From Armigeres subalbatus (Eukaryota; Arthropoda; Insecta; Diptera; Culicidae), in NCBI RefSeq assembly GCF_024139115.2, contig NW_026943290.1, positions 62,001 through 126,000 of the forward strand: 64,000 bases of DNA, written 5' to 3'. The notes beneath the pieces were generated by a model. That model saw only the letters and a list, made by a program, of their open reading frames with translations. It was not told the DNA's origin and ran no database searches. Within the stretch, counting starts at the first letter, position 1. Each line of letters begins with the position of its first letter. Below are positions 25,790 through 37,900 of the stretch, piece after piece. A program made the translations under genes and the position numbers.

Positions 25790-26636
25790 GACGACGAGAA
25801 AGAAGAGTTCTACGCACAGCTGGAGCAGACAGACGATGGATGCCCACTACGGGACGTCAAAATCGTCTTCGGCAACATGAACGCATAGGGAGGAAATGTA
25901 TATCCAGTCTGATGATAGTTTGCACACCGTATCGAATGATAACGGCCAACGATGCATACACTTCGCAGCCTTTCGCGGAATGGTAGTCCGAAGCACTTTC
26001 TTTTCCCGTAAAAATACTCACAAGGCCACATAGAGATCACCTAACCAAGAAACGGAAAACCAAATCGATCACGTTCTAATCGACGGTAAATTCTTCTCCG
26101 ACATCACGAACGTCCGCACTTACCGCAGTGTGAATATTGAATACGACCACTACCTCGTTGCAGTATGCCTGCGCTCAAAACTCTCGACGGTGTACAACAC
26201 GCGTCGTAGTCGTACACCGCGGCTTAAAATTGAACGGCTACAAAACGGTAGAATAGCCCAAGACTACGCGCAGCAGTTGGAAATTCACGTCGAAGACGAA
26301 GTACATGATAGGAAGAGGTTCAAGAGAAGATAATGTGGTGAACCACGAGTTGCATTAGCTGTTGGGAAAACCATCCATCGTTCACACCGCGAAAATCGGT
26401 GGCCTGGGCTCGTAGCCAGAATGTCGGACAGTAACTCGGTGAAAACGGTTCTCGACAGCGACGGGCACAAGAATGCGAGATGCGCATCGGGCAAGGTGGA
26501 TCGATCAGGTGGAAGATTACTTGCGGACCCTCCGTAGACTGCGTGGTTGGCGACGTGCAGCCATGGACCGAGCTAACTGGAGAAGACTTTTATGTGCAGC
26601 ACAGGCCACTACGGCCTTAGTCTGGTAAAACACAAA
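25790..26636 (+). pseudogene. RTE-type LINE, internal deletion derivative
   Basis: Endonuclease text as in 16640-17110 (DGCPLRDVKIVFGNMNA, stop inside) runs to about 26284, then jumps to the C-terminal part that matches 18432 onward (GAAGACGAAGTACATGA...) and ends CGGCCTTAGTCTGG and an A run. About 1.3 kb of RT is missing relative to 16140-19100. Confidence 0.75.
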
Positions 26637-26639
26637 AAA

Positions 26640-26823
26640 AGGTATCCAAAAATTCCTTCGGAAATCCCTTCGTAAATTTCTGTGAAAATACCTTTGCAAA
26701 ATGTTTCAGTTTTTTTCCTTTGGAAATTCGTTCGAGAATTCATTCTGAAAAGGAATTCAGGAATTCTCTCCAGGAGTAATTTAGAAAATTACGCCTTTAA
26801 ATTATTTTAACATTCTTCCACAG
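26640..26823. repeat. degenerate GAATTCCTTCGGAAA minisatellite, left part
   Basis: Imperfect repeats around TTCCTTCGGAAAT/AATTCCTTCG. The array is interrupted by the hAT-like element at 26824 and resumes at 34989. The last 8 bp, TTCCACAG, are the target duplication. Confidence 0.75.
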
Positions 26824-27105
26824 CAGCGGTTCTCAACTTTTTCCTACAGTGGTACTCCTTTAGATCTATGCATAGCTTGTGGTACCCCCTGTTTTTTTAG
26901 AAAATTCATCTGGCTGCATGTGGTACCCCCTGTTTTTTTTAGAAAATTCATCTGGCTGCATGTAATGTGGATAATCGATTTTGCTTGACCTCTACCAAAC
27001 CGATTGAATTTTCAAAAAATAATTGAGGGCTTCCGACGACATTTGAGGATTAACGTACTTCAACTGAGTCATTTTTAACTTTGATAGCATTGACAATTGC
27101 CATAT

Positions 27106-27277
27106 TGTTCTATATCGAACAGATTAAATAAACGTTCGTCTTGTTCGATAGGAAAATACAGAATGAATGTTTTATTGAATAAACAAGTGTAGTTGGTAAC
27201 CACTGTTACTAGGTGGATCTCTGATAGGCTGGGTAGGTTGCCTCGATGTAACATCTTGAAAACCACGTGACAGCACA
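27106..27277 (-). repeat. 3' LTR
   Basis: 172 bp; matches 32554-32725 except for two substitutions that I can see. Preceded by target duplication CATAT (27101-27105). Confidence 0.92.
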
Positions 27278-28098
27278 TCTTCCCCGTTAGCTAATTCCTA
27301 CTTGGAACTCGTACCATCCGACTACTTCTTGTGACGTACACTCCATCTGCACGATAATGACCTCGTTGCGGTTGATCTGGTTGGAGTTGATCTTGTTGTA
27401 CTTGTAAAGTATCATCGTCTTCTGCTGATAAGTACTCTTCATCGGGAATAGGTACTGCTTCACATACTATTTCTCCACGGGCAACTTCTTTCTCCTCGTA
27501 ATCATCATAATCGTACTTCAGAATTTGATGTGATCTTCGTACTATCGTACCCAATTCCTTAGAATAGCATTCGTATTACTTATCCCCTTTCTTCCGCACC
27601 ACTTTTGCCTTGAACCATCGTTGTCGTTCAGGATCACGATAGTCTCTTGCATATACTACCTCATCAGTAGCGAAACGCACTTCCTTCTTCCGCTCATTAA
27701 TTTTCCAAGTCTTCGCAAAATGGTTTACATTGGGATCTCTTCGTAGAACATAAAATCGGGTTTTCATTTCTCGTCCAAACATTAGTTTAAACGGCGTCTC
27801 GTTCGTGGTGCAATGTGGTGTAGCTCGATACATCTGAAGGTGTGCATTCATTACTGTTGAAATTGATTTACCACGATTGCAGTTATCGAATAACATCTTC
27901 TTCACAGCATATTTGATAGTCTTGACTGCATTTTCTGCAGCACCATTTGAGCAAGGACTATACGGTGCTGACGTTAAATGACGAATTCCTTTTTCATCGC
28001 AAAAATCTTGAAATTCTTTCGCCGTAAAAGACCTTCCATTATCAGAAACCAGGGTATCACAGTTACCAAATCTTGTAAAACAATCTTCCAGCTTCTCA
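27278..28098 (-). pseudogene. integrase C-terminal half
   Basis: Minus strand continuation of the integrase after the LINE insertion. The catalytic second Asp (VSDNGR) lies near 28050 and the Glu (GAAEN) near 27940. The open part 27576-27905 carries the usual HLQMYRATPHCTTNETPF stretch and a C-terminal binding region; a further open frame at 27291-27554 is acidic (DYDDYEEKE) and is probably the pol tail. Stops lie between the pieces. Confidence 0.78.
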
Positions 28099-29457
28099 TT
28101 TCATTTCATTTCATTTATTTAGTCTACATCTATACAGATAACACTGAATCAACAATTTGACGCCACAATACACGGTTCGAGGCCGCATCTCTCCATCCTC
28201 GAATACGCCCCACGCTCGCCAAGTCGTTCTGCACCTGGTCTGCCCATCTCGCTCGCTGCGCTCCACGTCGTCTCGTACCTGCCGGATCGGAAGCGAACAC
28301 CATATTTGCTGCCCTGCCCATCGTACCCTTCCGGCTTTAGCTACCTTCTGGATACTGGGTTCGCCGTAGAGCTGGGCGAGCTCATGGTTCATTCTTCGCC
28401 GCCACACACCGTCTTCTTGTACACCGCCAAAGATGGTCCTAAGCACCCGTCTCTCGAATACTCCGAGTGCTTGCAAGTCCTCCTCGAGCATTGTCCATGT
28501 TTCATGTCCGTAGAGGACTACCGGTCTTATTAACGTCTTGTACATGACACATTTGGTGCGGTGGCGAATCTTTTTCGACCGCAGTTTCTTCTGGAGCCCG
28601 TAGTAGGCCCGACTTCCACAGATGATGCGCCTTCGTATTTCACGACTAACGTTGTTGTCAGCCGTTAGCAAGGATCCGAGGTAGACGAATTCCTCGACCA
28701 CCTCGAAGGTATCCCCGTCTATCGTAACACTGCTTCCCAGGCGGGCCCTGCCGCGCTCGGTTCCACCCACAAGCATGTACTTTGTCTTTGACGCATTCAC
28801 CACCAGTCCAACTTTTGTTGCTTCACGTTTCAGGCGGGTGTACAGTTCTGCCACCTTTGCAAATGTTCGGCCGACAATGTCCATGTCATCCGCGAAGCAA
28901 ATAAATTGACTGGATCTGTTGAAAATCGTTCCCCGGCTGTTACACCCGGCTCTCCGCATGACACCTTCTAGCGCAATGTTGAACAACAGGCACGAAAGTC
29001 CATCACCTTGTCTTAGTCCCCGGCGCGATTCGAACGAACTGGAGTGTTCGCCCGAGATCTTCACACAGTTTTGCACACCATCCACCGTTGCTTTGATCAG
29101 TCTGGTAAGCTTTCCAGGGAAGCTGTTCTCGTCCATAATTTTCCATAGCTCTACGCGGTCTATACTGTCGTATGCCGCCTTGAAATCAACGAACAGATGG
29201 TGCGTTGGGACCTGGTATTCACGGCATTTTTGAAGGATTTGCCGTACAGTAAAGATCTGGTCCGTTGTCGAGCGGCCGTCAACGAAGCCGGCTTGATAAC
29301 TTCCCACGAACTCGTTCACTAATGGTGACAGACGACGGAAGATAATCTGGGATATCACTTTGTAGGCGGCATTAAGGATGGTGATCGCTCGAAAGTTCTC
29401 ACACTCCAGTTTGTCACCTTTCTTGTAGATGGGGCATATAACCCCTTCCTTCCACTC
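28099..29457 (-). CDS. RTE-type LINE, 5'-truncated, RT mostly open
   Basis: Inserted in the integrase gene with a perfect 14-bp target duplication CTTCCAGCTTCTCA at 28085-28098 and 29458-29471. Minus strand. The frame is open from its 5' truncation to the stop at 28111-28113: EGVICPIYKKGDKL, YQAGFVDGRSTTDQ, FVDFKAAYDSID, GLRQGDGLSC, catalytic FADD (near 28898-28887), VVEEFVYLGSLL and the C-terminal LYGHETWTM...RRVLRTIFGGVQ. The tail is (AAATGA)n, as known for RTE elements. The first ~19 codons of the computed frame belong to the host integrase and not to the LINE. The endonuclease is missing, so it cannot move by itself. The intact frame shows a recent insertion. Confidence 0.88.
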
Positions 29458-30307
29458 CTTCCAGCTTCTCAATTGTTTCTTTAGTAGATAGTGAACGAAC
29501 CAAGTAGCATTCAACCCACTTCGAGTAACTATCAGTGACGATAAGAAAATTTGTCTCTTTCAGGAACAAGTGATCGATATGAATTCTTTCAAACGGACGA
29601 GAACATAACTTCCATGGAGAAATCGATGAGTTTTTAGCATCTGGTCTATACTGGATACAAGATTCACATCTTTTTCCCATAGCTTCTATCTCCTTGTCGA
29701 TACTTGGCCACCAGAAATAGTTTCGAGCCAACGATTTCATTTTGACAATTCCAAGATGAGTAGAATGAAGTTCTTGCAGCAAAAATGACCTTAGCTTCAT
29801 AGGTGCTATAATACGGTAGCCCCACATAAGAACGCCTTCTTCAACAACGAGTTCGTCCTTACGAACAAAATATTTCTTCAATTCAGGATCGTCAACTTTA
29901 GCAGGCCATCCGGTCTTAACGTAATGCACTACACGGCTTACTACAGGATCCCGCCTTGATTCAATTATAAGCTGTTTCCGTTCGACCAATGACCTCGTTT
30001 CAGATTCAATATACTGCAGAAACATAACTTCTTCATCATCTTCAACTTCATCGTCACAGCATTGAACTGGTGATCGAGACAAGAAATCAGCTACTTTGTT
30101 GCTGACTCCTTTAATGTACTTGATCTCATATCCGTAATTTGCCAGGAAAACAGCCCAATGTTGTAACTTTCCGAACACCATATCCGGAATTCCCTTTCGT
30201 CCAAATAACGACACAAGTGGTTGATGATCCGTCAAAATCGTGAAGCTTTTTCCAAGAAGATAACTGCTCAATCTTCGAACCGCATAATAAACAGCCAACG
30301 CTTCCAT
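29458..30307 (-). pseudogene. RNase H end and integrase N-terminal half
   Basis: Minus strand, open to the LINE insertion. RNase H text MEALAVYYAVRRLSSYLLG and TDHQPLVSLF, a spacer with KYIKGVSNKVADFLSR, then the integrase HHCC zinc site (LHSTHLG...CESC) and the first catalytic Asp in RIHIDHLF, with VTDSYSKWVE. The frame is cut off at 29457 by the RTE insertion. Confidence 0.87.
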
Positions 30308-30349
30308 ATCTAATGGAGAATAATCTTGTTCGTGAGATTTGAGAACTCT

Positions 30350-31173
30350 TTAAATGAACGTTATTGGCCGTTGACTACCATCAGGAAACACTTGTAAGAG
30401 TACAGCTCCGATTCCTTTGCCAGACGCATCGGTAATTAACATAACTGGAAATTCAGGATTATACGGCGCCAGCACATTATCCGAACATAATATCTGTTTT
30501 ACAGTTTCAAACGCCACGTCACATTCAGAAGACCAATCATACCGTTTGTCCTTCTTAAGTAATTGATACAAAGGGCTCAGTATTGCTGAGATGTTCGGAA
30601 TAAACTTCGAATAATACGTTACCATCCCGAGAAATTCTCTTAGTGCCTTGACATTCTCTGGTCTTGGAACATCCATTATAGCGCGAACCTTTTCCGGATC
30701 CTTTGCAGTCCATCACCGTCAATAATGTGTCCCAGAAATTGCATTCTTTCCTTGAAAAACTCACATTTCTCACGGTTTAGTCGAAATCCGGCTTCTAAAA
30801 GCTTACTCAACACTCTTGCTAAATTCTTGAGATGTTCGCTTACAGTTGCACTAGTTACTAAAACGTCATCCAAGAAATTGATACACCCGGGGCATTCCTG
30901 CAATAACTTTTCCAGAACTTCTTGAAATATTGCACAGGCTGGTTGAGTAACAAACGGCAAACGGTTCACATAATATATTCCTTTGTGAGTACTCCATCCC
31001 AACATTTTTCTCGATTCTTCCTCAAGCTCTAGCTGATTGTACGCCGATTTCAAATCCAGTTTCGAAAATAACTTTCCACCTTGCAACGTGTCGAACAAAT
31101 CTTCCACAACAGGCATAGGGTATCGCTTATCTTCCAGAAACGGGTTGACAGTTACTCGATAATCAGCGCACAA
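30350..31173 (-). pseudogene. reverse transcriptase and RNase H start
   Basis: Two open pieces in different frames, 30676-31173 and 30350-30676. Seen: FSKLDLKSAYNQLELEE, RLPF, the catalytic box as INFLDDVLV (family norm is YxDD), then LREFLGMVTYYSKFIPN and the RNase H start LITDASGKGIGAVLLQ. A frameshift lies near 30676-30720 and a stop near 30350. Upstream RT text continues to about 31300. Confidence 0.87.
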
Positions 31174-31326
31174 ACGAATGTTGTCTTTCTTTAAAACAGT
31201 AACTAACTGGGTTCCCCCCTCAGTAATCGCAGCCTTAGTAACAATACCAGTCTTCTCTAGTGCGTCCAGTTCCTCTACAACTTTAGCTTGAAACGAAATA
31301 GGTTAATTTCGGTACAGCATCAGGTT

Positions 31327-32010
31327 TCATAGCAAGTTGATCTTTGAATGTTTGTAACAACCCAAGAATCCATCGAACAATTCTTGATATTCATTCAAAA
31401 TAGTTTTCAGTTGAACTTCCTGACTGTCACTCGACTCCGTGTCAAGTTTGTTTAACCGCAAGTGAAGCAACTCTCCAATAAAATCACGTCCAATCAACGG
31501 ATTGCGCCCTCCTTCAATTACCACAATTTGACCAACCGCTTGTCGACCTTGATAACATAAAACAGCTTCAAAAGCTCCCTTCAGTGTAGCTTCTCCTCCT
31601 GTATAGAACACCAACTTCCCACGGAACGGATGAAGTGTAAATTCTCCGAAATTATTGCGGTAAAACGTCTCAGAGATAATCGTTATTGGTGATCCAGTAT
31701 CCATTTCAAATCTTGTCATTCGTCCATTAACTGCAATATCCACATAATACGGCTCAGAACAGCTAACAGAGTTGACTTCCAAGTGATTGACCGTTTGCTC
31801 CTTCTTGAAAAACGCTTTCTGTTTCTTCGGACAAACCACGGCAATATGGCCTTTCTCTTTGCAAATCTTGCATACATAACTTCGATACTGACAACTTCTA
31901 AAATCATGGTTATTCTTTCCGCACGCAAAACATGTCGCCGAACTAACTTTCTTCGCCGGCTTCGAACCATAACTTGTCTTCTTCTCGTTGATCTTATTAA
32001 CTTCCAGCAA
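31327..32010 (-). pseudogene. zinc knuckles and aspartic protease
   Basis: Open piece with two CCHC knuckles (CFACGKNNHDFRSC and CKICKEKGHIAVVC), then the protease active site FEMDTGSPITIIS and RDFIGE. In Ty3/mag elements these join gag to pol. A frameshift near 32000 separates it from gag. Confidence 0.87.
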
Positions 32011-32518
32011 TGTTCGGTTTTTTAAATGTGGCTTCCCTTTTCACCGCAATCTTGAGCAAATTCTCCAATGAAACATTGTCTTCCTCTTCACACAACCATT
32101 CAAAAATCGGACCGGGTAGTAGTCCCGTCACAAAAATGTTCTTCAGTGCATGATCCAAATGTTCTTTAAAATCACAATTCAAGGATAGTTTCTTCAAGCG
32201 AACGTACCATTCTTGTACGCTTTTTCCAGATTCTTGCCTTGCTCTATAAAACGATGTTCGCTCCCGATAAGTAATTATCGCCGGACAGAATCTTTCCTTC
32301 AACAACGCACACAGCTCTTCATAGGACTTAGCATTTGGTTTCTCTGGATGGCAGATGTTCTTTACCGTTTGATAAACTTCTAGCGAAATCGAGGTAAGAA
32401 GTATAGCGGATCTACGCTCATTTTATAAATCCACGGCTAGGAAATATTGCTCTAAACGTTCTTGATACATCTCCCATTGATCTCCAAAAGAAAATTTGGG
32501 CGGAGCAAATCCTTCCAT
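31997..32518 (-). pseudogene. gag
   Basis: Start at 32518-32516; a stop occurs near 32427, and the frame is open again in 31997-32305 (KERFCPAIITYRERTSFYRARQ..., KSVQEWYVRLKKL), typical retrotransposon capsid-like gag. Decayed. Confidence 0.78.
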
Positions 32519-32553
32519 TTTGCTTGTAGGTTTGAAATCCTTTCGTCGCCAAT

Positions 32554-32725
32554 TGTTCTGTATCGAACAGATTAAATAAACGTTCGTCTTGTTCGATAGG
32601 AAAATACAGAATGAATGTTTTATTGAATAAACAAGTGTAGTTGGTAACCACTGTTACTAGGTGGATCTCTGATAGGCTGGGTAGGTTGCCTCGATGTAAC
32701 ATCTTGAAAACCACGTGACACCACA
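32554..32725 (-). repeat. 5' LTR
   Basis: 172 bp, near-identical to 27106-27277, followed by target duplication CATAT (32726-32730). Just inside, on the minus strand, TGGCGACGAAAGGA is a candidate primer-binding site; I cannot name the tRNA. Confidence 0.9.
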
Positions 32726-33813
32726 CATATTAAAGTGATTTTTAACACGAATGCGTTACGAATACAAAGTTAAATTCTAGACACTCCCCAAGAAAGGGTA
32801 GAAATGGAGATGTGATGTTTTCGAAAAATAAAATAGTTCCCAAAACATTAAGTCTTCTGATGCAAGACCATGAGTTCGATTCCCGGACCGGTCTGGTTGT
32901 CCCTTTTGATTTCACTGAGCATAAGCATTTCATCGTGCTAGCAATGAAAATATAACAACTAGACTTTGAAACATCGTCATAGAAAAAGAAAAAGACCTTA
33001 AAATTTCAAAGAGGTTTTTGCAATTATGAACCTTTTATTAGTTCATGAAAATATTTTAAAAGTATTTGAAAAGTCTTTGAAATGCCTGTTTACTGGTCGA
33101 AAATCTTCTCTCGAAAATGTTTCTGTAATCGCCCTCTCGCAAAGCCACGAAGTTTGATACTCATATTCGGACTAGATTGATTTTAGCGTCAGATGGTTTC
33201 GGCTTTATCAAAATCGGATGATTTTCAGCAAAGTTGTGCTAAATTGTATTTCGTCAAAATGTTGCCTCAACACTGGAGTTAATAGTTTCTAATGGTTAAA
33301 AAATATCGGCGCTATTGGTTGAGTGCTAAACATGTCTGCTTCTCATTCAAATATTCCTGGGATCAATTTCAGTCGGTGTCGCTGGTATTTTATTAGTCGT
33401 GTATATTCGTAACGTTAGAGCATGACTACCTCCGGAAAGGAACAACAACGAATCACAATCATATATTTCGATTTTTTCTGGTTTTTTAACTCCACTTGTT
33501 TGGTATGAAGTGTGAGACAATGGTTAACCCCTTCTTCCAAGCCCTTGCGACATTAGTGTGCAGCCTCTATTAACTCTGAGGCTATTATGGACTCGCGCTG
33601 CAATCTTCTCTAATGGTATGTTAAAATTGGTTCCCGGTTGATCACAAGAAGTCTCGTAGGTAGCTCCTCTTGGCCCATAAGGACGTGATGCATGTTATAA
33701 AATCTGTCCCAAACTCTACTGTGCAGAACTAGGATCTGCCAATTATAAAGTAGAAATTACAATTTAGTCAACATGCTTATTATATTGAAAAATAAAATTT
33801 TAATATATATATA

Positions 33814-34525
33814 TTAGGGTGGTTCAAAAAATTGATTTTACTCCATAGTGATCATCTGATTCTTTACCATGTTCTGAGTGTCCTCTGAAAATTTGAGCCC
33901 GAATGAGCTCTTAATTAAAACTGATTTAGCACAAGCCGTTTCAAGTTTGCATGCAAATTAGTATGGCGAAATTTATTTTTTCATTATACTGTTAATGACG
34001 TTTCCTCATTAAGCGCAGGCTAAAAGAAAACATACATAGCTAAAAGGGATACTCAACAGCTTTCACCCAACGAAAACCGTTGTTGATTATTCGTCCCAAT
34101 AATTAGTAATCGATTTTAATATAGGTTGCGAAACTTTAGTCATGATCGTTAAATTTCTTTAAGGGCATCACTGAAATGTGCAGTGCAACATAGTAGCCTG
34201 AAATTGTGTATGCTATCTTTCGTGCCACGAGCAGGAATGTTGCCTGTTGAACGATTAATTGAGATTCGGTTTTCACTGAGTGAAAGCTGTTGAGTATTCC
34301 TTTTAGCTATGTAGGTTTTCTTTTAACATGCGCTTGATGGGGAAGCGTCATTAACATTATTATGAAAAAATAAATTTCCCCATACTAATTTGCATGCAAA
34401 CTTGAAACGGCTTGTGCTAAATCAGTTTTAATCCAAATGAGCTCAGATTTTCAGAGGACACTCAGAACATGGTAAAGAATCAAATGAGCACTGTGGAGCA
34501 AAATTGATTTTTTGAACCACCCTAA
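33814..34525. mobile_element. foldback MITE, 712 bp, in (TA)n
   Basis: Ends TTAGGGTGGTTCAAAAA and TTTTTGAACCACCCTAA; arms of about 250 bp pair (for example TTTGCATGCAAATTAGTATG near 33950 with its complement near 34385). Flanked by TATATA runs, so a TA target is likely. No transposase. Confidence 0.85.
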
Positions 34526-34988
34526 TATATATATATATATATTGATGGAATTTCTCCTAATGGGCGTATAAGATTTTGACCTTGGGCTTTTGAACAGCGA
34601 TTGGAGAATCTCACTGAGACACAAATCTAGAATTGTACTCTTCTTTCATGTCCTGCATAGAAAAAAAATCAGTTCAATAATGATGTCATAGGTTTTAGGT
34701 GGGAACGTGGTCTAAGATTTGGTGACAGTACATATGCTAGGCATACAAAAAGCTTAACTGGGGGGAGTGGGGGTGGGCGGTTTCGCGTGGTCTAGAAATT
34801 TCAAAATGTAGTGGACCTCATATTCGAATCGCCTCCAGCCTGGTAGTCTCGAGAATCCAAAACAGCATCCAGCATTACGCATGCAATTATATTAAAACAT
34901 TCGCCATTACTCATATTTGTCTCAGGTACCCCCAGAGACTAACAACTGTACCCCCAGGGGTACATGTACCCCAGGTTGAGAACCGCTG

Positions 34989-37900
34989 TTCCAGAGGTTT
35001 CTTCGGAAAATCTTTTGTAAAGGCCTTTGCGAATTAATCCGGAAATTCCATGTGAACTTCCTTTTACTTTCAGTAAATCATACATACAAAGCAGGAATGT
35101 TTGAAGGAATTTTCGAAAAACATTTCCTGATTGTAGTTCTGAATAAATTCCTAAGAGAAATTGCGAAGGAATTTCCGGAAGGTATTTCTGAAAGAAATAC
35201 TAGAAGAATTTGTTTGATAGTTTCTTGAAATAATTGCTGATGCAATTCACTTGAACAAATTGAAGGACCTTCTAATTCAAATTCGCTAGGAATTCCAAAA
35301 TCAATTTTCAAAGAAATTCATAAAAAGGAATTCTTCTGAAGAAATTTCGGATGGGTTTCATAAAACAATTTTCTTAGGTATTCTTAAAGGAATTTCTGAA
35401 AGATCTTCGATTCATTTTTTTTTCAAAAAGAATCTGTAAAGGAATTCTCGAAGAAATTCTTAGAAGAATTTCCGAAAATAATTCTTAAAGAAATTCCTTC
35501 AGCACCTACAACACTACGGAAATTGTTTAAAGAATACCTTCGAAAATTCCTTTAGGAGAAATCTTTCCGAAATTGCTTCAGGAATACACAATATATTTTA
35601 AGAATTCTGACAGTACTTTCTCAAAAATTCCCTCTAGAAAGAAAATTACTTCGAAATTTACCTCAAGAATTTCGTTAGAACTGCCTACAAAAACTCTTTC
35701 GAAAATTCTTCTAGGAATACCTTCGGTCATTCCTCCGGTTTTTTTTAGAAACTCTTATAGGAATTCTTTTTGATCTATGGATATTCTTTTTGACATTCCT
35801 TCGGAGTTTCTTTTGAACATTCTTCACAAAATCATTAAGAAATTCTTTTAGGAATCAAATTTCATTCAAGTATTTCTTGGAATTTCCTTCAAGAATTCTT
35901 TTCAAAAAGACTTAAGTAACATTTTTTCATGAAATAATTTGAATACTACAATCAAAAACTTGCATATTGCATTATAATATTCAAAACAACTCATGGAAAA
36001 AAAAGTTAAGCGATAATTGTTTATAAATTCATCACGACTGTCCTTCAGGAAATCCATTCTCATTGTTTTACTTACTTTTACATTGTTTAACTAAAGGAAT
36101 TTCTGGAGAAGACCTTTCGGGAGATTTTACGGAAGAATCCCTGGTAGAAAATTGAAATGAACTACAGGGGGAATTTTGTAAATTATTCCTGGAGAAGTTT
36201 CCTAAAGAATTTCCGTGGGATTTTGTGAAGAAATTTTAGAAAAAGATCCCGAAGAATTTTCAAATGTATTACAGAAAGAATTTCCGAAGAAAAATTTGAA
36301 TAAAGGTAATTTTTTAAAGGTTCATTTATATTAATACTTTTATATTAATTTCTAGATTTCTACAAGAATTCCCTTGGAATCTACTTCAGAAACTCGTGCA
36401 AGAGTTCGTTCAGGAATATCTGCAGACATTCCTTCGGGAATTTTGACTAACATTTCTCCGGGAATTCCTTCGAAAATCCGAACAGTAGTAAAATAAAACT
36501 CTATTTAGAAACTGGAAGACTTGCCAAAAATATCGGGATTGCAGTCAATCCTTCATCATACTTAATTGGATATTCCGAAGGATTCCTTGGGAATTTATTT
36601 CAGTAGTTGCTTAGAAAATTTCTCCATTATGCATCCAGGTGATATTTCATAAATTTATTCAAAAGTTCGTTTGGAAAGTCCTCCAGACATTTTTTCGAAA
36701 AAAATACCATTAGGAATTAATTCGTGTAGTCATCCCGACATTGTTTCACCAGATGTTCAATACCCTCGGCTTCCCTAATTTCACCGAACGAATTCCTAAA
36801 GATATTTCGGACACCTGAATTAATTTCCGAAATTCCCCTTCTCTGTGCATTCTTTCAAGAATTTCTTCGGAATTACCTTTAGGGATTCTTTTGACAAATT
36901 CTGAGGAAATTACTTCGAAGATGGATCGAGAAGTTCTTTGGAAATACCTCAACATATTCTTTCGAAAATACCTATAGGAAAACCTTGAAATAATCCTTGC
37001 GTCTTGAGAATTTCTTCGGAAATTCCTTCCAAGATTTCGTCGAAAATTTCTTCGAAATTCTCATAGAAATTTCATTGGAAATTCCTTTGGAAATTTGGTC
37101 GGCAATCCAACCAAAAATTCTTCGGAAACCCCTATGGAAATTGTTTCAGGAAAACCTTTCGAAATTCCTTATGAAAAATTCCTTCGGAAATTTCTTTATG
37201 ATTTCTTTTGAAAATTGCTTTAGGAATTTCTGCGGAAACTGGTTTAGGGATTCCTTCGATTTTCTTAAAAGGAATAGTTGCAGCAGCGACTATTATAGGA
37301 ATTTCTTAAAGAAATTCTTCCAGTGTTCCATAAGAAATGCCTTCGGAAACTCTAGAAAGATTTTTTTTGAGTTCCTAAAAAAATTCTTCAGAACTTCATC
37401 AAGGAATCCTTTCGATTTTGTTTAGGAATTTTCGGACATTCATTTGGAAATTTTGTTAGAAATTCCTTGAGGCGGAGGCGGATATATATTTCAGATTTTT
37501 TTGTGGGAATTACTACAGAAAGTCTTTTAGGAATCATTCGGAAATCAGTTTTTTTTCGGAAATTTCCGTAAGAAAATAATTCCAAAAACTTCCTGGGGTA
37601 ATTTAGACAAATATCTCGAAAAATTTCGACGAATTTTCCCGAGAAAATACGGACGAATTTTCCGATTAAATTAAGACTAATTTTCCGAGTTAATTATTAT
37701 GATTTTCTCCAAGAAATGCAGACGAATTTTCCGAGCATAAGCATGGGTATGTTTCGGAAGCTTATATATTTTCAGTCAGTGACAGCGCCGGCCAAGTCCT
37801 TACAGGAGGGAAGGAACGGAAGGATTGTTTGTCCGACTCTCGTTGCTACTAGAGACCGAGTATACCTCTGCATCTCCACGAGTGTCAAGGGGATAGGATA

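Larger units (their letters stand above)
27106..32725 (-). mobile_element. Ty3/gypsy (mag-like) LTR retrotransposon, minus strand
   Basis: Two 172-bp LTRs (27106-27277 and 32554-32725) start TGTTC and end CACA, differ at two sites, and are flanked by CATAT on both sides. Between them, on the minus strand, lie gag, zinc knuckles, protease, RT, RNase H and integrase in the order of Ty3/gypsy. All reading frames are broken, and an RTE LINE sits in the integrase. No envelope gene is seen between integrase and the 3' LTR. Confidence 0.92.
26824..34988. mobile_element. hAT-like non-autonomous element with nested insertions
   Basis: Starts CAGCGGTTCTCAACTTTTT and ends AGGTTGAGAACCGCTG; such CAGxGGTTCTCAA ends and an 8-bp target duplication are known for hAT elements. 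Flanks: TTCCACAG (26816-26823) and TTCCAGAG (34989-34996), one mismatch. No transposase. Without the LTR element and the MITE inside, about 1.8 kb remains, close to the 1731-1736 bp of the relatives at 43642 and 49395. A ~50-bp tandem repeat (TGGTACCCCCTG...) lies at 26879-26962. 32731-33813 holds no gene. Confidence 0.82.

Noticed and set aside
28111..29514. A 467-codon host gene
   Set aside because: It is the RT of an inserted RTE LINE, and its first codons belong to the interrupted integrase.
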